Of a stretch of DNA of 64,000 nucleotides, positions 54,396-61,756 are shown piece after piece. The stretch covers positions 62,001 through 126,000 of the forward strand of contig JAFSDH010000002.1 of NCBI GenBank assembly GCA_017436345.1. The letters are read 5' to 3'. The notes below the pieces were generated by a model. That model was given only the letters and a program-made list of their open reading frames with translations, ran no database searches and was not told the DNA's origin. The position numbers and the translations under genes were made by a program. Every line of letters begins with the position of its first letter. The first letter of the stretch is position 1. This DNA is from Bacilli bacterium (lineage in GTDB: Bacteria; Bacillota_I; Bacilli_A; RF39; UBA660).

Positions 54396-55277
54396 GTGAA
54401 AATAACCTATGTAACAGGAAATTGGGCTAAGATTGAATCTGCAAAACAAACATTAGGACCACTAGGAATAGAAATTGATAATATAAAAATAGATGTACCA
54501 GAATTACAAGATGATTCAATTGAAAATGTTGCTAAATATTCGGCCAAATGGGCAAGTCAAGAATTAAAATGTGACGTATTAAAAAATGATTCAGGATTAT
54601 GTATAGATGCTTTAAATGGTTTCCCTGGGCCTTATACTCACTATGTCGATGATACTTTAGGTGAAGATAAAATATTAAAGTTACTTGAAGGGGAAGAAAA
54701 TAGAAATGCTTATTTTATAGAAGTATTGGCGTATTGTAAATATAATGAAGAACCAATAACATTTACTTCAATTACTAAAGGAACTATCGCAAAAGAAAAA
54801 CAAGGAGAATATGGTTGGAGTTGGGATTTTATTTTTATACCAGAAGGACAAACTAAAACTCTAGGGTGTTTTGAAGATAATGAAAGATTTAAATTATGGA
54901 ATAATGATGCTTACTTAAAACTTGCTAATTATTTAAAAGGACAAAAACATGAAATGCGTCTTCATCATGAACCATTTGAACTTATAAAAGCAAAAACAAA
55001 AACAATCGAATTAAGACTTTTAGATGAAAAAAGAAGTTTAATAAAAGAAAATGATATTATAGAATTTGTTGATAGAACTACAAATGAAAGAATAAAAACA
55101 AAAGTAATAAAATTACATAAATATAATAGTTTTGATGAACTTTATAAACACCATGATAAAGTATCTATAGGATATAAAATAGATGAAGAACCAAATCCTA
55201 AAGATATGGAACAATACTATCCACAAGAAGAACAAGCTAAATATGGTGTTGTTGGTATCGAAATAGAAGTAATATAA
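54396..55277 (+). CDS. ITPase (Ham1/RdgB)-ASCH domain fusion
   Basis: 293 residues. GTG start after AAGGAGATGAT. Residues 1-180 are a Ham1-type NTP pyrophosphatase (removes ITP/XTP): VTGNWAKIESA, DDSIENVAKYSAKWA, NDSGLCIDALNGFPGPYT and GWSWDFIFIPEG. Residues 182-293 are an ASCH domain: MRLHHEPFELIKAKTKTIEL then RLLDEKRSLIKENDIIEF. ASCH domains bind modified nucleosides or RNA, and YqfB is an acetylcytidine amidohydrolase. The fusion suggests a combined nucleotide-cleanup enzyme. Single-gene transcript. Confidence 0.85.
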   Translation: MKITYVTGNWAKIESAKQTLGPLGIEIDNIKIDVPELQDDSIENVAKYSAKWASQELKCDVLKNDSGLCIDALNGFPGPYTHYVDDTLGEDKILKLLEGEENRNAYFIEVLAYCKYNEEPITFTSITKGTIAKEKQGEYGWSWDFIFIPEGQTKTLGCFEDNERFKLWNNDAYLKLANYLKGQKHEMRLHHEPFELIKAKTKTIELRLLDEKRSLIKENDIIEFVDRTTNERIKTKVIKLHKYNSFDELYKHHDKVSIGYKIDEEPNPKDMEQYYPQEEQAKYGVVGIEIEVI

Positions 55278-55284
55278 TAATAAG

Positions 55285-55309
55285 AAAAGAGGAATAATTC
55301 CTCTTTTTT
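55285..55309 (+). terminator. Terminator
   Basis: AAAAGAGGAATAATTCCTCTTTT hairpin. Confidence 0.82.
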
Positions 55310-55323
55310 ATGTTATTATAAAA

Positions 55324-55376
55324 AATGCAACCAAAAATTAACATAAAAACAACTTGAAGTTGGTAGAATGCAACCT
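55324..55376 (+). promoter_or_regulatory. Candidate operator region upstream of the XRE regulator
   Basis: AATGCAACC occurs twice as a direct repeat (55324-55332 and 55368-55376), flanking the inverted repeat CAACTT-G-AAGTTG (55350-55362). This sits immediately before the XRE gene and may be its autoregulatory site. A promoter could not be placed with confidence. Confidence 0.4.
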
Positions 55377-55410
55377 GGTTTCATAGTAAGATTTTCGTGA
55401 GGTGATGAAA

Positions 55411-57060
55411 ATGAAATTTAGTGAAAAACTAATTAAACTCAGAAAGGAAAATAAACTATCTCAAGAACAACTAGCGAGTAAACTTGATGTGTCTAGACAA
55501 TCAGTTTCCAAATGGGAATCTGGTCAAACATATCCTGAAATGGATAAACTTATATCTTTATGTAAAATCTTTAAATGTAGTTTAGATGATTTAACTAATG
55601 ATGAAATACAAGAACTAAATATAAGCCAAAATAAAAAGAATGGTTTTATTACTTTTATTTATGAAATGCTAGAATTTATTAATAAAAGTATTTCCATGTT
55701 AAAAGCAATGACTTTTAAAGGAATAATAAAAATGCTTTTGGAATTTATAGTTTTAGGATTCTTTCTTTTATTATTTAGATTTCCATTTGCTTTAATGATT
55801 GACTTTGGATATAAAGTATTTAATAGTCTAGATATGTCCCATGATTTTATAACAATATTATTTCATGGGTGGGAACTATTAGTAAATATTATATATTTCA
55901 TATTATTTATAATAATATTTATTTATATTTATAAAGTTAGATATTTGGATAAATTCCAAGAAAGTGAAGAAATTATAATAAAGTATATTAATGAAAAGAA
56001 AGATAATACAAAAAACACTAAAGAAGATATAAAAGTAGAAGAAAGAATTGTTATAAAAAAAGAAAGAACGTTTGCTTTATTTAATATCTTAGGAACTATT
56101 ATAAAATATATAATTAAATTTATAATTGTATGTATATTTTTACCATTTGTATTTACCTTAGCGGTTTTAGCCTTCTTACTTATTATAGATATAATATTTT
56201 TATTTAAAGGAATTGTATTTATAGGTATATTATTAGGAATAATTTTTGCATTATTATTTAATTATATGCTTATAGAAATGATGTTTAAATTTATTTTTAA
56301 TATAAGTATAAATTTTAAAAAGATATTTATTATGTTTATAGTAGGAGTCTTTGGAATTGGCATATCTGTAGGAATATTTGCTTTAGAGGCGACATCCTTA
56401 AAAGTATATGATGAATTACCTAAAGAAATAGAAATCGAAACAACAATTAAAGAATTTAATATAAATGAAGATTCATATATTATATTTGATGAATTTATTG
56501 CAGATTGTGATAATGAAAATAATTGTAGATTTTTATATACAGATGGTTACAATATCATAAAAAAATATGATGAAAATATGAAAGATAAAATCAAAATAGA
56601 AGTAACTAATAATAAAGATTTTACAAGTATAGAAATAAATGAAAATAATGGTAAAGTAGAAATAAATAAAAATTATATATCTGATTATAATACTATTATC
56701 AGAATGTTAGATGTTGTAATTAATAATTTAAAAAATAAAGAATTATATACTATGGATAGTTATAAATTAAATATGGTAACAGTCATAATAACAACATCAG
56801 AAGAAAACTATGAAATATTAAATAGAAATGAATCTAAAAAAGTTTCAGAAATATATGAGGAAAATATTCAAAACATCAATAATCAATATGAACAAGAAAT
56901 AAACGATTTAGAGTTAGAAATAGAAAGATTAAATGATAGAATATTAGAATTAGAAATTGAAAAAGATGAAGAGATAAGTAACCTAAAAGAACAACTTGAA
57001 GAAAAAGAATATGAATTACAAGAATATAAAGATAAAATCGCTAATCTATTAGATGAATAA
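55411..57060 (+). CDS. Membrane-bound XRE transcriptional regulator
   Basis: 549 residues. N-terminal XRE helix-turn-helix (KLIKLRKENKLSQEQLASKL with VSRQSVSKWESG, about 4-60), then five or so TM helices (about 100-330), an extracytoplasmic domain (about 330-470) and a C-terminal coiled coil (about 475-549). Start ATG 55411 has GAGGTGAT upstream; a GTG at 55402 lies within it. It may sense an envelope signal and act directly on DNA. No transporter adjoins. Confidence 0.85.
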   Translation: MKFSEKLIKLRKENKLSQEQLASKLDVSRQSVSKWESGQTYPEMDKLISLCKIFKCSLDDLTNDEIQELNISQNKKNGFITFIYEMLEFINKSISMLKAMTFKGIIKMLLEFIVLGFFLLLFRFPFALMIDFGYKVFNSLDMSHDFITILFHGWELLVNIIYFILFIIIFIYIYKVRYLDKFQESEEIIIKYINEKKDNTKNTKEDIKVEERIVIKKERTFALFNILGTIIKYIIKFIIVCIFLPFVFTLAVLAFLLIIDIIFLFKGIVFIGILLGIIFALLFNYMLIEMMFKFIFNISINFKKIFIMFIVGVFGIGISVGIFALEATSLKVYDELPKEIEIETTIKEFNINEDSYIIFDEFIADCDNENNCRFLYTDGYNIIKKYDENMKDKIKIEVTNNKDFTSIEINENNGKVEINKNYISDYNTIIRMLDVVINNLKNKELYTMDSYKLNMVTVIITTSEENYEILNRNESKKVSEIYEENIQNINNQYEQEINDLELEIERLNDRILELEIEKDEEISNLKEQLEEKEYELQEYKDKIANLLDE

Positions 57061-57085
57061 AAAGGTAATTATTACCTTTTTATTT
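57060..57085 (+). terminator. Terminator
   Basis: AAAAAGGTAAT-T-ATTACCTTTTT hairpin. Confidence 0.8.
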
Positions 57086-57134
57086 TTTCTTTTAAAATAA
57101 AAAAAGTAATGATACAATAAATTCAGGTGGTAGT

Positions 57135-57644
57135 ATGAAAACAATAATTTATAATCAAGATTTACTTGATGAAAAAGATGTTAAATATAGAAGTATTCGT
57201 CTAAAAGCATTAATCATCAATTCAAAAAATGAACTACTAGTTGGATATTCTCATAATACTTATCAATTTATTGGTGGTCACCTTGAAGAAGGAGAAGACT
57301 TAATTGAAGGATTAATAAGAGAAGTAGAAGAAGAAGCAGGTATAAAAGTTGAAAAAGAAGAAATTAAACCATTCTTTTTAAGAAAAAAATACTACAAAAA
57401 TTATCCAGAAGAAAATGCTAATAGTTGTTATGAATATCATTACTACGTAATTAATACCGATAGACTCCCGGATTTAACAAAAGTTAATTATACAGAAGCA
57501 GAAAAAGTAGGTAAATTTGAACTAAGATATATACCTATAGAAAAAATAGAAGAAGAATTCGAAGAAAATAAAAAAGTATCTGAAAGAACTAAAATAGTTG
57601 AAGAAGAAAACATAGAAGCAATAAAAATATTTAAGAGTATGTAG
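57135..57644 (+). CDS. Nudix hydrolase
   Basis: 169 residues. The Nudix box GGHLEEGEDLIEGLIREVEE followed by EAGI (about 50-73) is complete (G-x5-E-x7-R-E-x-x-E-E-x-G). It hydrolyses a nucleoside diphosphate linked to another group; substrate not predictable. Start after AGGTGGTAGT. Gap of 12 bases to the next gene, so they are co-transcribed. Ends at TAG. Confidence 0.9.
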   Translation: MKTIIYNQDLLDEKDVKYRSIRLKALIINSKNELLVGYSHNTYQFIGGHLEEGEDLIEGLIREVEEEAGIKVEKEEIKPFFLRKKYYKNYPEENANSCYEYHYYVINTDRLPDLTKVNYTEAEKVGKFELRYIPIEKIEEEFEENKKVSERTKIVEEENIEAIKIFKSM

Positions 57645-57656
57645 GGAGTGAAGTAT

Positions 57657-58322
57657 ATGCCAACACCAATGATGCATGTGGCAATTGCAAAAAAAGTAAA
57701 TGAAAAATTAAATTTAGAAGATGACTTATTATATATAGGATGTTTGTTAACTAACTGGACAAATGTTGAATATCATGTTTCTCATTTTAAAGACGAAGAA
57801 GGAATAGAAGGTTTAACTAATCCTGATACTTATGTTAACAAATATGAAAAGTTATTAGATAATCCAATTGTTTTAGGATATTTGATTCACTTATTAACAG
57901 ATCGTTTTTGGAATAAATACATGGTGAATAATGTGTATTTATATAATAATGATATGGAAGTGGTTGGAGTAAAGACTAAAAAGAAAAAAGAACTAACTCT
58001 AAATCCAGAATCTATTCATACATTAAAAGCTAAAACCTATAACAAATATGATAATTATTTAGTTAGTAAAAAGATGGTTTCTAACATCAATGAAAAAGTA
58101 TTAGATCTTCCTGCTGTTGAAGAAATCAAAATAACAATATTAGAATTAGATAAGAAAATAGATGAGTATAATCAATTACTAAAAGAACATAAAAAGAGAA
58201 TTAAACTTCCTAGTTTAAATAAATACTCACTACTAAATCAAAAAGAGTTTGAAAACAATTTAGAAAGATGTGCATCATATGTATACTCTTATTTACGTAG
58301 AAATGACATAATTGAACCATAG
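57657..58322 (+). CDS. Zn-dependent phospholipase C-like protein
   Basis: 221 residues. Start ATG 57657 follows GGGAGTGAAG; an in-frame GTG at 57648 is less likely. PTPMMHVAIAKKVNEKL at the N-terminus and YLIHLLTDRFWNKY (about 84-97) provide His and Asp ligands of the zinc-dependent phospholipase C-like (bundle) family. No signal peptide, so a cytosolic role is likely and classical secretion is not supported. Ends at TAG just before the terminator that also carries the next promoter. Confidence 0.72.
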   Translation: MPTPMMHVAIAKKVNEKLNLEDDLLYIGCLLTNWTNVEYHVSHFKDEEGIEGLTNPDTYVNKYEKLLDNPIVLGYLIHLLTDRFWNKYMVNNVYLYNNDMEVVGVKTKKKKELTLNPESIHTLKAKTYNKYDNYLVSKKMVSNINEKVLDLPAVEEIKITILELDKKIDEYNQLLKEHKKRIKLPSLNKYSLLNQKEFENNLERCASYVYSYLRRNDIIEP

Positions 58323-58357
58323 AAAATCAAGTTAAAATCATAAAACTTGATTTTTTT
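58323..58357 (+). terminator. Terminator of the Nudix/phospholipase operon
   Basis: AAAATCAAGTT pairs with AACTTGATTTT, then a T run. Confidence 0.8.
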
Positions 58358-58375
58358 CATATAATGTGCTATAAT
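58347..58375 (+). promoter_or_regulatory. Promoter of the OLE-like RNA
   Basis: TTGATT (58347-58352), 17-base spacer, extended -10 TGCTATAAT (TATAAT 58370-58375). The -35 lies in the 3' arm of the upstream terminator. Predicted start near 58382. Confidence 0.75.
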
Positions 58376-58381
58376 GTAACT

Positions 58382-58972
58382 CGAAATGGCGCATTATCCT
58401 AGTCAATACATTATTATGAAGGCGAGCCTAAAAATTCGCTAAAGAGCACATCTATGAAGCGTCTGGTGCTTGCTTCATTCGCCCAGTTTGGGGTGAGTGC
58501 TGGATATGAAGAGTTCATGGGCGATCGTAACGGCATACGGCAACCGTTCCATTTACTCGCGGAGACCTAGTATTGTAGGAACAGATAAAACTTCGTCAAT
58601 GATTGAAGCTGTTTTTACGAACTAGGATTGAACCTACCATGTGGCGAAAGCTATGGGTAGAGTAGCTTGACTTGAGTGATAATGGGGGATAGAGACAACT
58701 TAAACAGTGGTGCGCATCACTTGTTTAAGTATTGCTACTTGAAACCATTATTGCAAAAAAGTCTAGTAATAAGGGGTTATTGTTGAGGAAATCTCCTAGG
58801 GTGTAGATTAATATGAGTTTACAGTGTGCACTAAGTGGCAATCAAGTCGTAGATCAGGTAACTGTCTACCTATCTTTTTAAAGGGGAACCGCTTTACTGG
58901 TAACGGTAAGTAGAGATAGGAGAAATTCAACTTGACCTAAGGTACAAGGTTAATCATGTTAGTTGCCATTTT
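58382..58972 (+). ncRNA. Large structured RNA, OLE-like
   Basis: About 590 bases with no ORF and much higher G+C than its surroundings. The ends pair: AAATGGC (58384-58390) with GCCATTT (58965-58971), closing the whole molecule. Internal helices include ACTTAAACA/TGTTTAAGT (58698-58706, 58732-58740), CCTATCT/AGATAGG (about 58870 and 58915) and CCTAGT/ACTAGG (about 58566 and 58622). Size, an A/T-rich flank and a downstream multi-TM gene agree with OLE RNA (ornate, large, extremophilic). Neither RNase P nor tmRNA signatures are present. The class is inferred from architecture and context. Confidence 0.68.
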
Positions 58973-59023
58973 TTATTTTTTAATAAATATGAAAATATTT
59001 TATATAAAATGGGGAGAATAAAA

Positions 59024-59593
59024 ATGAAACCAAAACCGATTAAGGTAAAAATAAAGAAAGAAAAGAAAAAGAAAAGTATGATTGACTTTAAGTGGACAGG
59101 TACTATTACATTACTTGCCTTTCTTATATCAGTTGTTTTTTCAGCAGTATCACAATCAGTAATACCAAATGCTCATGTAATGGTGAGTTTAATTGTAGTA
59201 CTTGCAATTGTTTTGATTGGTATTTTGTTTGATATGATAGGTATGGCTGTTCAAGTTGCTGATATAAAAGTATTTAATGCACAAGCTGCTAAAAAAGTAA
59301 AAGGTGCTAAAATGGCTATCAAACTAATTAAGAATGCTCCTAAGGTATCAACTATATGTAACGACGTTGTTGGAGATATCTGTGGTATTATAAGTGGTTC
59401 TGGTGGTGCAGCAATAGCCGCAATACTAGCAATCGAATTAGGAATTGAAGCAATTATTCCAGCTCTTGTTATTTCTGCAATTATCGCAGCATTAACAATA
59501 GGTGGTAAATCATTAGGTAAAGGTGTAGCTGCTGCTAAAGCCAACTTTATTATAGAAAAATTTGCGAAGGTACTATCATTATTTTCAAAATAA
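59024..59593 (+). CDS. Four-TM membrane protein, OapA-like (OLE-associated)
   Basis: 189 residues. Start 59024 follows GGGGAGA (59011-59017); an ATG at 59009 is inside that site. A Lys-rich N-terminus precedes TM1 and TM2 (about 22-75), then FDMIGMAVQVADIKVFNAQA followed by AKKVKGAKMA, and VSTICNDVVGDICGIISGSG, and two more hydrophobic stretches. This pattern matches proteins encoded downstream of OLE RNAs, where OapA binds the RNA and brings it to the membrane. The distance to the RNA is about 50 bases. Identification comes from memory of the family and from context. Confidence 0.72.
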   Translation: MKPKPIKVKIKKEKKKKSMIDFKWTGTITLLAFLISVVFSAVSQSVIPNAHVMVSLIVVLAIVLIGILFDMIGMAVQVADIKVFNAQAAKKVKGAKMAIKLIKNAPKVSTICNDVVGDICGIISGSGGAAIAAILAIELGIEAIIPALVISAIIAALTIGGKSLGKGVAAAKANFIIEKFAKVLSLFSK

Positions 59594-59651
59594 TGAATAT
59601 CATTATTGAGAGAATATAAAAAAAATGATATATTATAAAATAGGTGGTAAG

Positions 59652-60224
59652 ATGAAAAGAAAAATATCGCTAGGCATATCAATATTTGGAATTATATGTT
59701 TACTAGCTGGAGCAGGTTTACTATATGTAAACTTAAATAATAGTAAAAAAGAATATGAATCTTTAAAAACATCAATTGTTAATGATTATGAAAATTTTAA
59801 AGTTAAAATAGAATCTTTCTCTGAAGAAAGAACAAATATATATAATAGTTTAAATGAAATTACATATTTAACAGATTTAGCTACTAATTATGATAAATTA
59901 GTACAAGAATATAAAGATTATGAATTAACTCTTCAAGAAATAGAAAAATCTAGTAAAGATTTAAAAGTTAATTGTTATAAAAGGGATTATGTAGAAACTG
60001 ATATTAATAATAAAGTATCTGCATTTACAATAAATTATGAACAAGCTATTAATTATTATATTCAAGATGTAGAAGCATTTAATGAAAAAATAAGAAATTA
60101 TAATAATTGGGTTCAAACTTCACAAGTAATTAATACTTATACTATATTAGAAGAATATGAATCTAGTTATAAAGATTATGTTGATGTGAATGGTGATGGA
60201 ATATATAATGGTGTAAATAAATAG
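59652..60224 (+). CDS. Membrane-anchored coiled-coil protein
   Basis: 190 residues. Start at 59652 after AGGTGGTAAG; an in-frame ATG at 59625 has no ribosome site. A TM helix (about 7-27) with a long predicted extracytoplasmic coiled coil (about 30-170), ending DVNGDGIYNGVNK, which is a dockerin/EF-hand-like calcium loop (DxNxDG). One Cys only. Next gene starts 16 bases later, so it may be cotranscribed with the NAGPA-type gene. Family not recognised. Confidence 0.75.
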   Translation: MKRKISLGISIFGIICLLAGAGLLYVNLNNSKKEYESLKTSIVNDYENFKVKIESFSEERTNIYNSLNEITYLTDLATNYDKLVQEYKDYELTLQEIEKSSKDLKVNCYKRDYVETDINNKVSAFTINYEQAINYYIQDVEAFNEKIRNYNNWVQTSQVINTYTILEEYESSYKDYVDVNGDGIYNGVNK

Positions 60225-60240
60225 TTAGGAGTTGATAACT

Positions 60241-61665
60241 ATGGATGATAAGATTGAAAACTTAGATGAGGAAACAAGTGAATTAGAACACTTAAGAAAA
60301 TTAGTTAAAGAAAAACAAATGAAAGAACAACAAAATGAACCTGTTTCTGAACCAGTTTCTAATGAAGTAAAGAAAACAAAAGTAGTATTAAGAAAAGTAG
60401 AAAGAAAAAAATCTAAAAGAGTATTAGGTATTAAATTAATTTTATTAAGTCTTTTACTTGTTCCACTTTTTGGATATTTATATATTATTTCTTTACATAG
60501 TAATCGTTTAATTAACGATACATTATCCACAGTTATGTTAGTATTAACTATTATTTCATCAGGAGTATTATTAACAGGTATTATCTTAGTCCTAAAAAAT
60601 AAGAAAATTAAAACAGGACGTAAAGTAAAGACATGGGCTAAAGCAATAACTGGTATATTTTTAACTGGATATGTTGGAGTATCTACATTAGTAATGGTTC
60701 TTTTATATGGACCAAATAATGGTTTTAGAGATTGGTTAGTTACAACAGCTATGATGACTATGAATCATCAATATTTAGCTGAATGGTTCTATGATGAAGT
60801 AACAATAAAGGATATTCTAGATAGTAATACAGTTGTTGAGTCTGGTATTGATACAAATCCTGATTTAGTACAAATCGGTGGTGGAAATGCAGGACAAACT
60901 GTTTATGCTAATGAATATGAAGAAGCTATTCTTAAAAAAGATAAAGGTAATGAATTATATAAAATAATCGATATAAATGAAGGCAAATTCAAGGGTAAAA
61001 TGGCGGTTATTTATGATCCTTCAAAAGTTAAATTAGCAGTATCTAAAGGAACAGGTAGTAATCTTGATTCATCATATGGACAAATGATAACTAAAATGTC
61101 AAAAGATAATAATGCTGTAATTGCTATGAATGCTGGTGGATTCTATGATCCAAACTGGAATAGTTCTGGTGGAGTTCCACATGGTGTTGTTATATCAAAT
61201 GGTAAGTTAATTGCTAATAATAAACGAGCAGTTTCTGTTGGTGGAATTATTGGATTTAATAAAGAGAACAAATTAGTTCTTGCTAAGATGAGTGCTCAAC
61301 AAGCAATAAATGCCGGAATAAGAGATGCAGTTGACTTTGGACCATTCTTAATTGTAAATGGTGAATCATCATTTATTAATGGTAATGGTGGATGGGGAGT
61401 ATCTCCAAGAAGTGCGATTGCCCAAAGAAAAGATGGTATTGTTTTATTCTTAGTTATTGATGGAAGACAAACAGCATCAGCTGGGGCCGATATGAATGAT
61501 TTAGTTAATGTCTTATTAAAATATGGGGCATATAATGCAGCTAACTTAGATGGTGGTACATCAAGTGCTATGTCATTAAATCATGAAATAATTACTAATC
61601 CAAGAAATGGTAATTTCCAACCTAAAACAAGAGCGGTACCAAATGCTTGGATTGTAGTAAAATAA
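60241..61665 (+). CDS. Phosphodiester glycosidase (NAGPA) family membrane protein
   Basis: 474 residues. Cytosolic N-terminus rich in Lys/Glu, three TM helices (about 62-83, 95-118, 130-152), then the NAGPA domain (about 240-474): GGVPHGVVISNGKL, GPFLIVNGESSF, WGVSPRSAIAQRKDG, VIDGRQTASAGADM and NLDGGTSSAM. NAGPA-type enzymes cleave GlcNAc-phosphodiesters; bacterial ones are linked to exopolysaccharide or teichoic-acid-like polymers. Start ATG follows AGGAG. Terminator follows. Confidence 0.9.
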   Translation: MDDKIENLDEETSELEHLRKLVKEKQMKEQQNEPVSEPVSNEVKKTKVVLRKVERKKSKRVLGIKLILLSLLLVPLFGYLYIISLHSNRLINDTLSTVMLVLTIISSGVLLTGIILVLKNKKIKTGRKVKTWAKAITGIFLTGYVGVSTLVMVLLYGPNNGFRDWLVTTAMMTMNHQYLAEWFYDEVTIKDILDSNTVVESGIDTNPDLVQIGGGNAGQTVYANEYEEAILKKDKGNELYKIIDINEGKFKGKMAVIYDPSKVKLAVSKGTGSNLDSSYGQMITKMSKDNNAVIAMNAGGFYDPNWNSSGGVPHGVVISNGKLIANNKRAVSVGGIIGFNKENKLVLAKMSAQQAINAGIRDAVDFGPFLIVNGESSFINGNGGWGVSPRSAIAQRKDGIVLFLVIDGRQTASAGADMNDLVNVLLKYGAYNAANLDGGTSSAMSLNHEIITNPRNGNFQPKTRAVPNAWIVVK

Positions 61666-61670
61666 TAAAA

Positions 61671-61709
61671 AATAGTAAAGATATAATTTAATTTATATCT
61701 TTTTTTTTT
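61671..61709 (+). terminator. Terminator
   Basis: AAAGATATA pairs with TATATCTTT across an AT-rich loop, then nine T. Confidence 0.7.
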
Positions 61710-61756
61710 AACTTATGTTAATATAGAATTAACTAATAATGTAAGGAGGAATCTTT

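Noticed and set aside
58382..58972. RNase P RNA or tmRNA as the identity of the large RNA
   Set aside because: TTGAGGAAATCTCC superficially recalls the RNase P GAGGAAAGUCC box, but the partner ACAGAAA/P4 strand is missing and there is no tag ORF or tRNA-like end. The adjacent OapA-like gene favours OLE.
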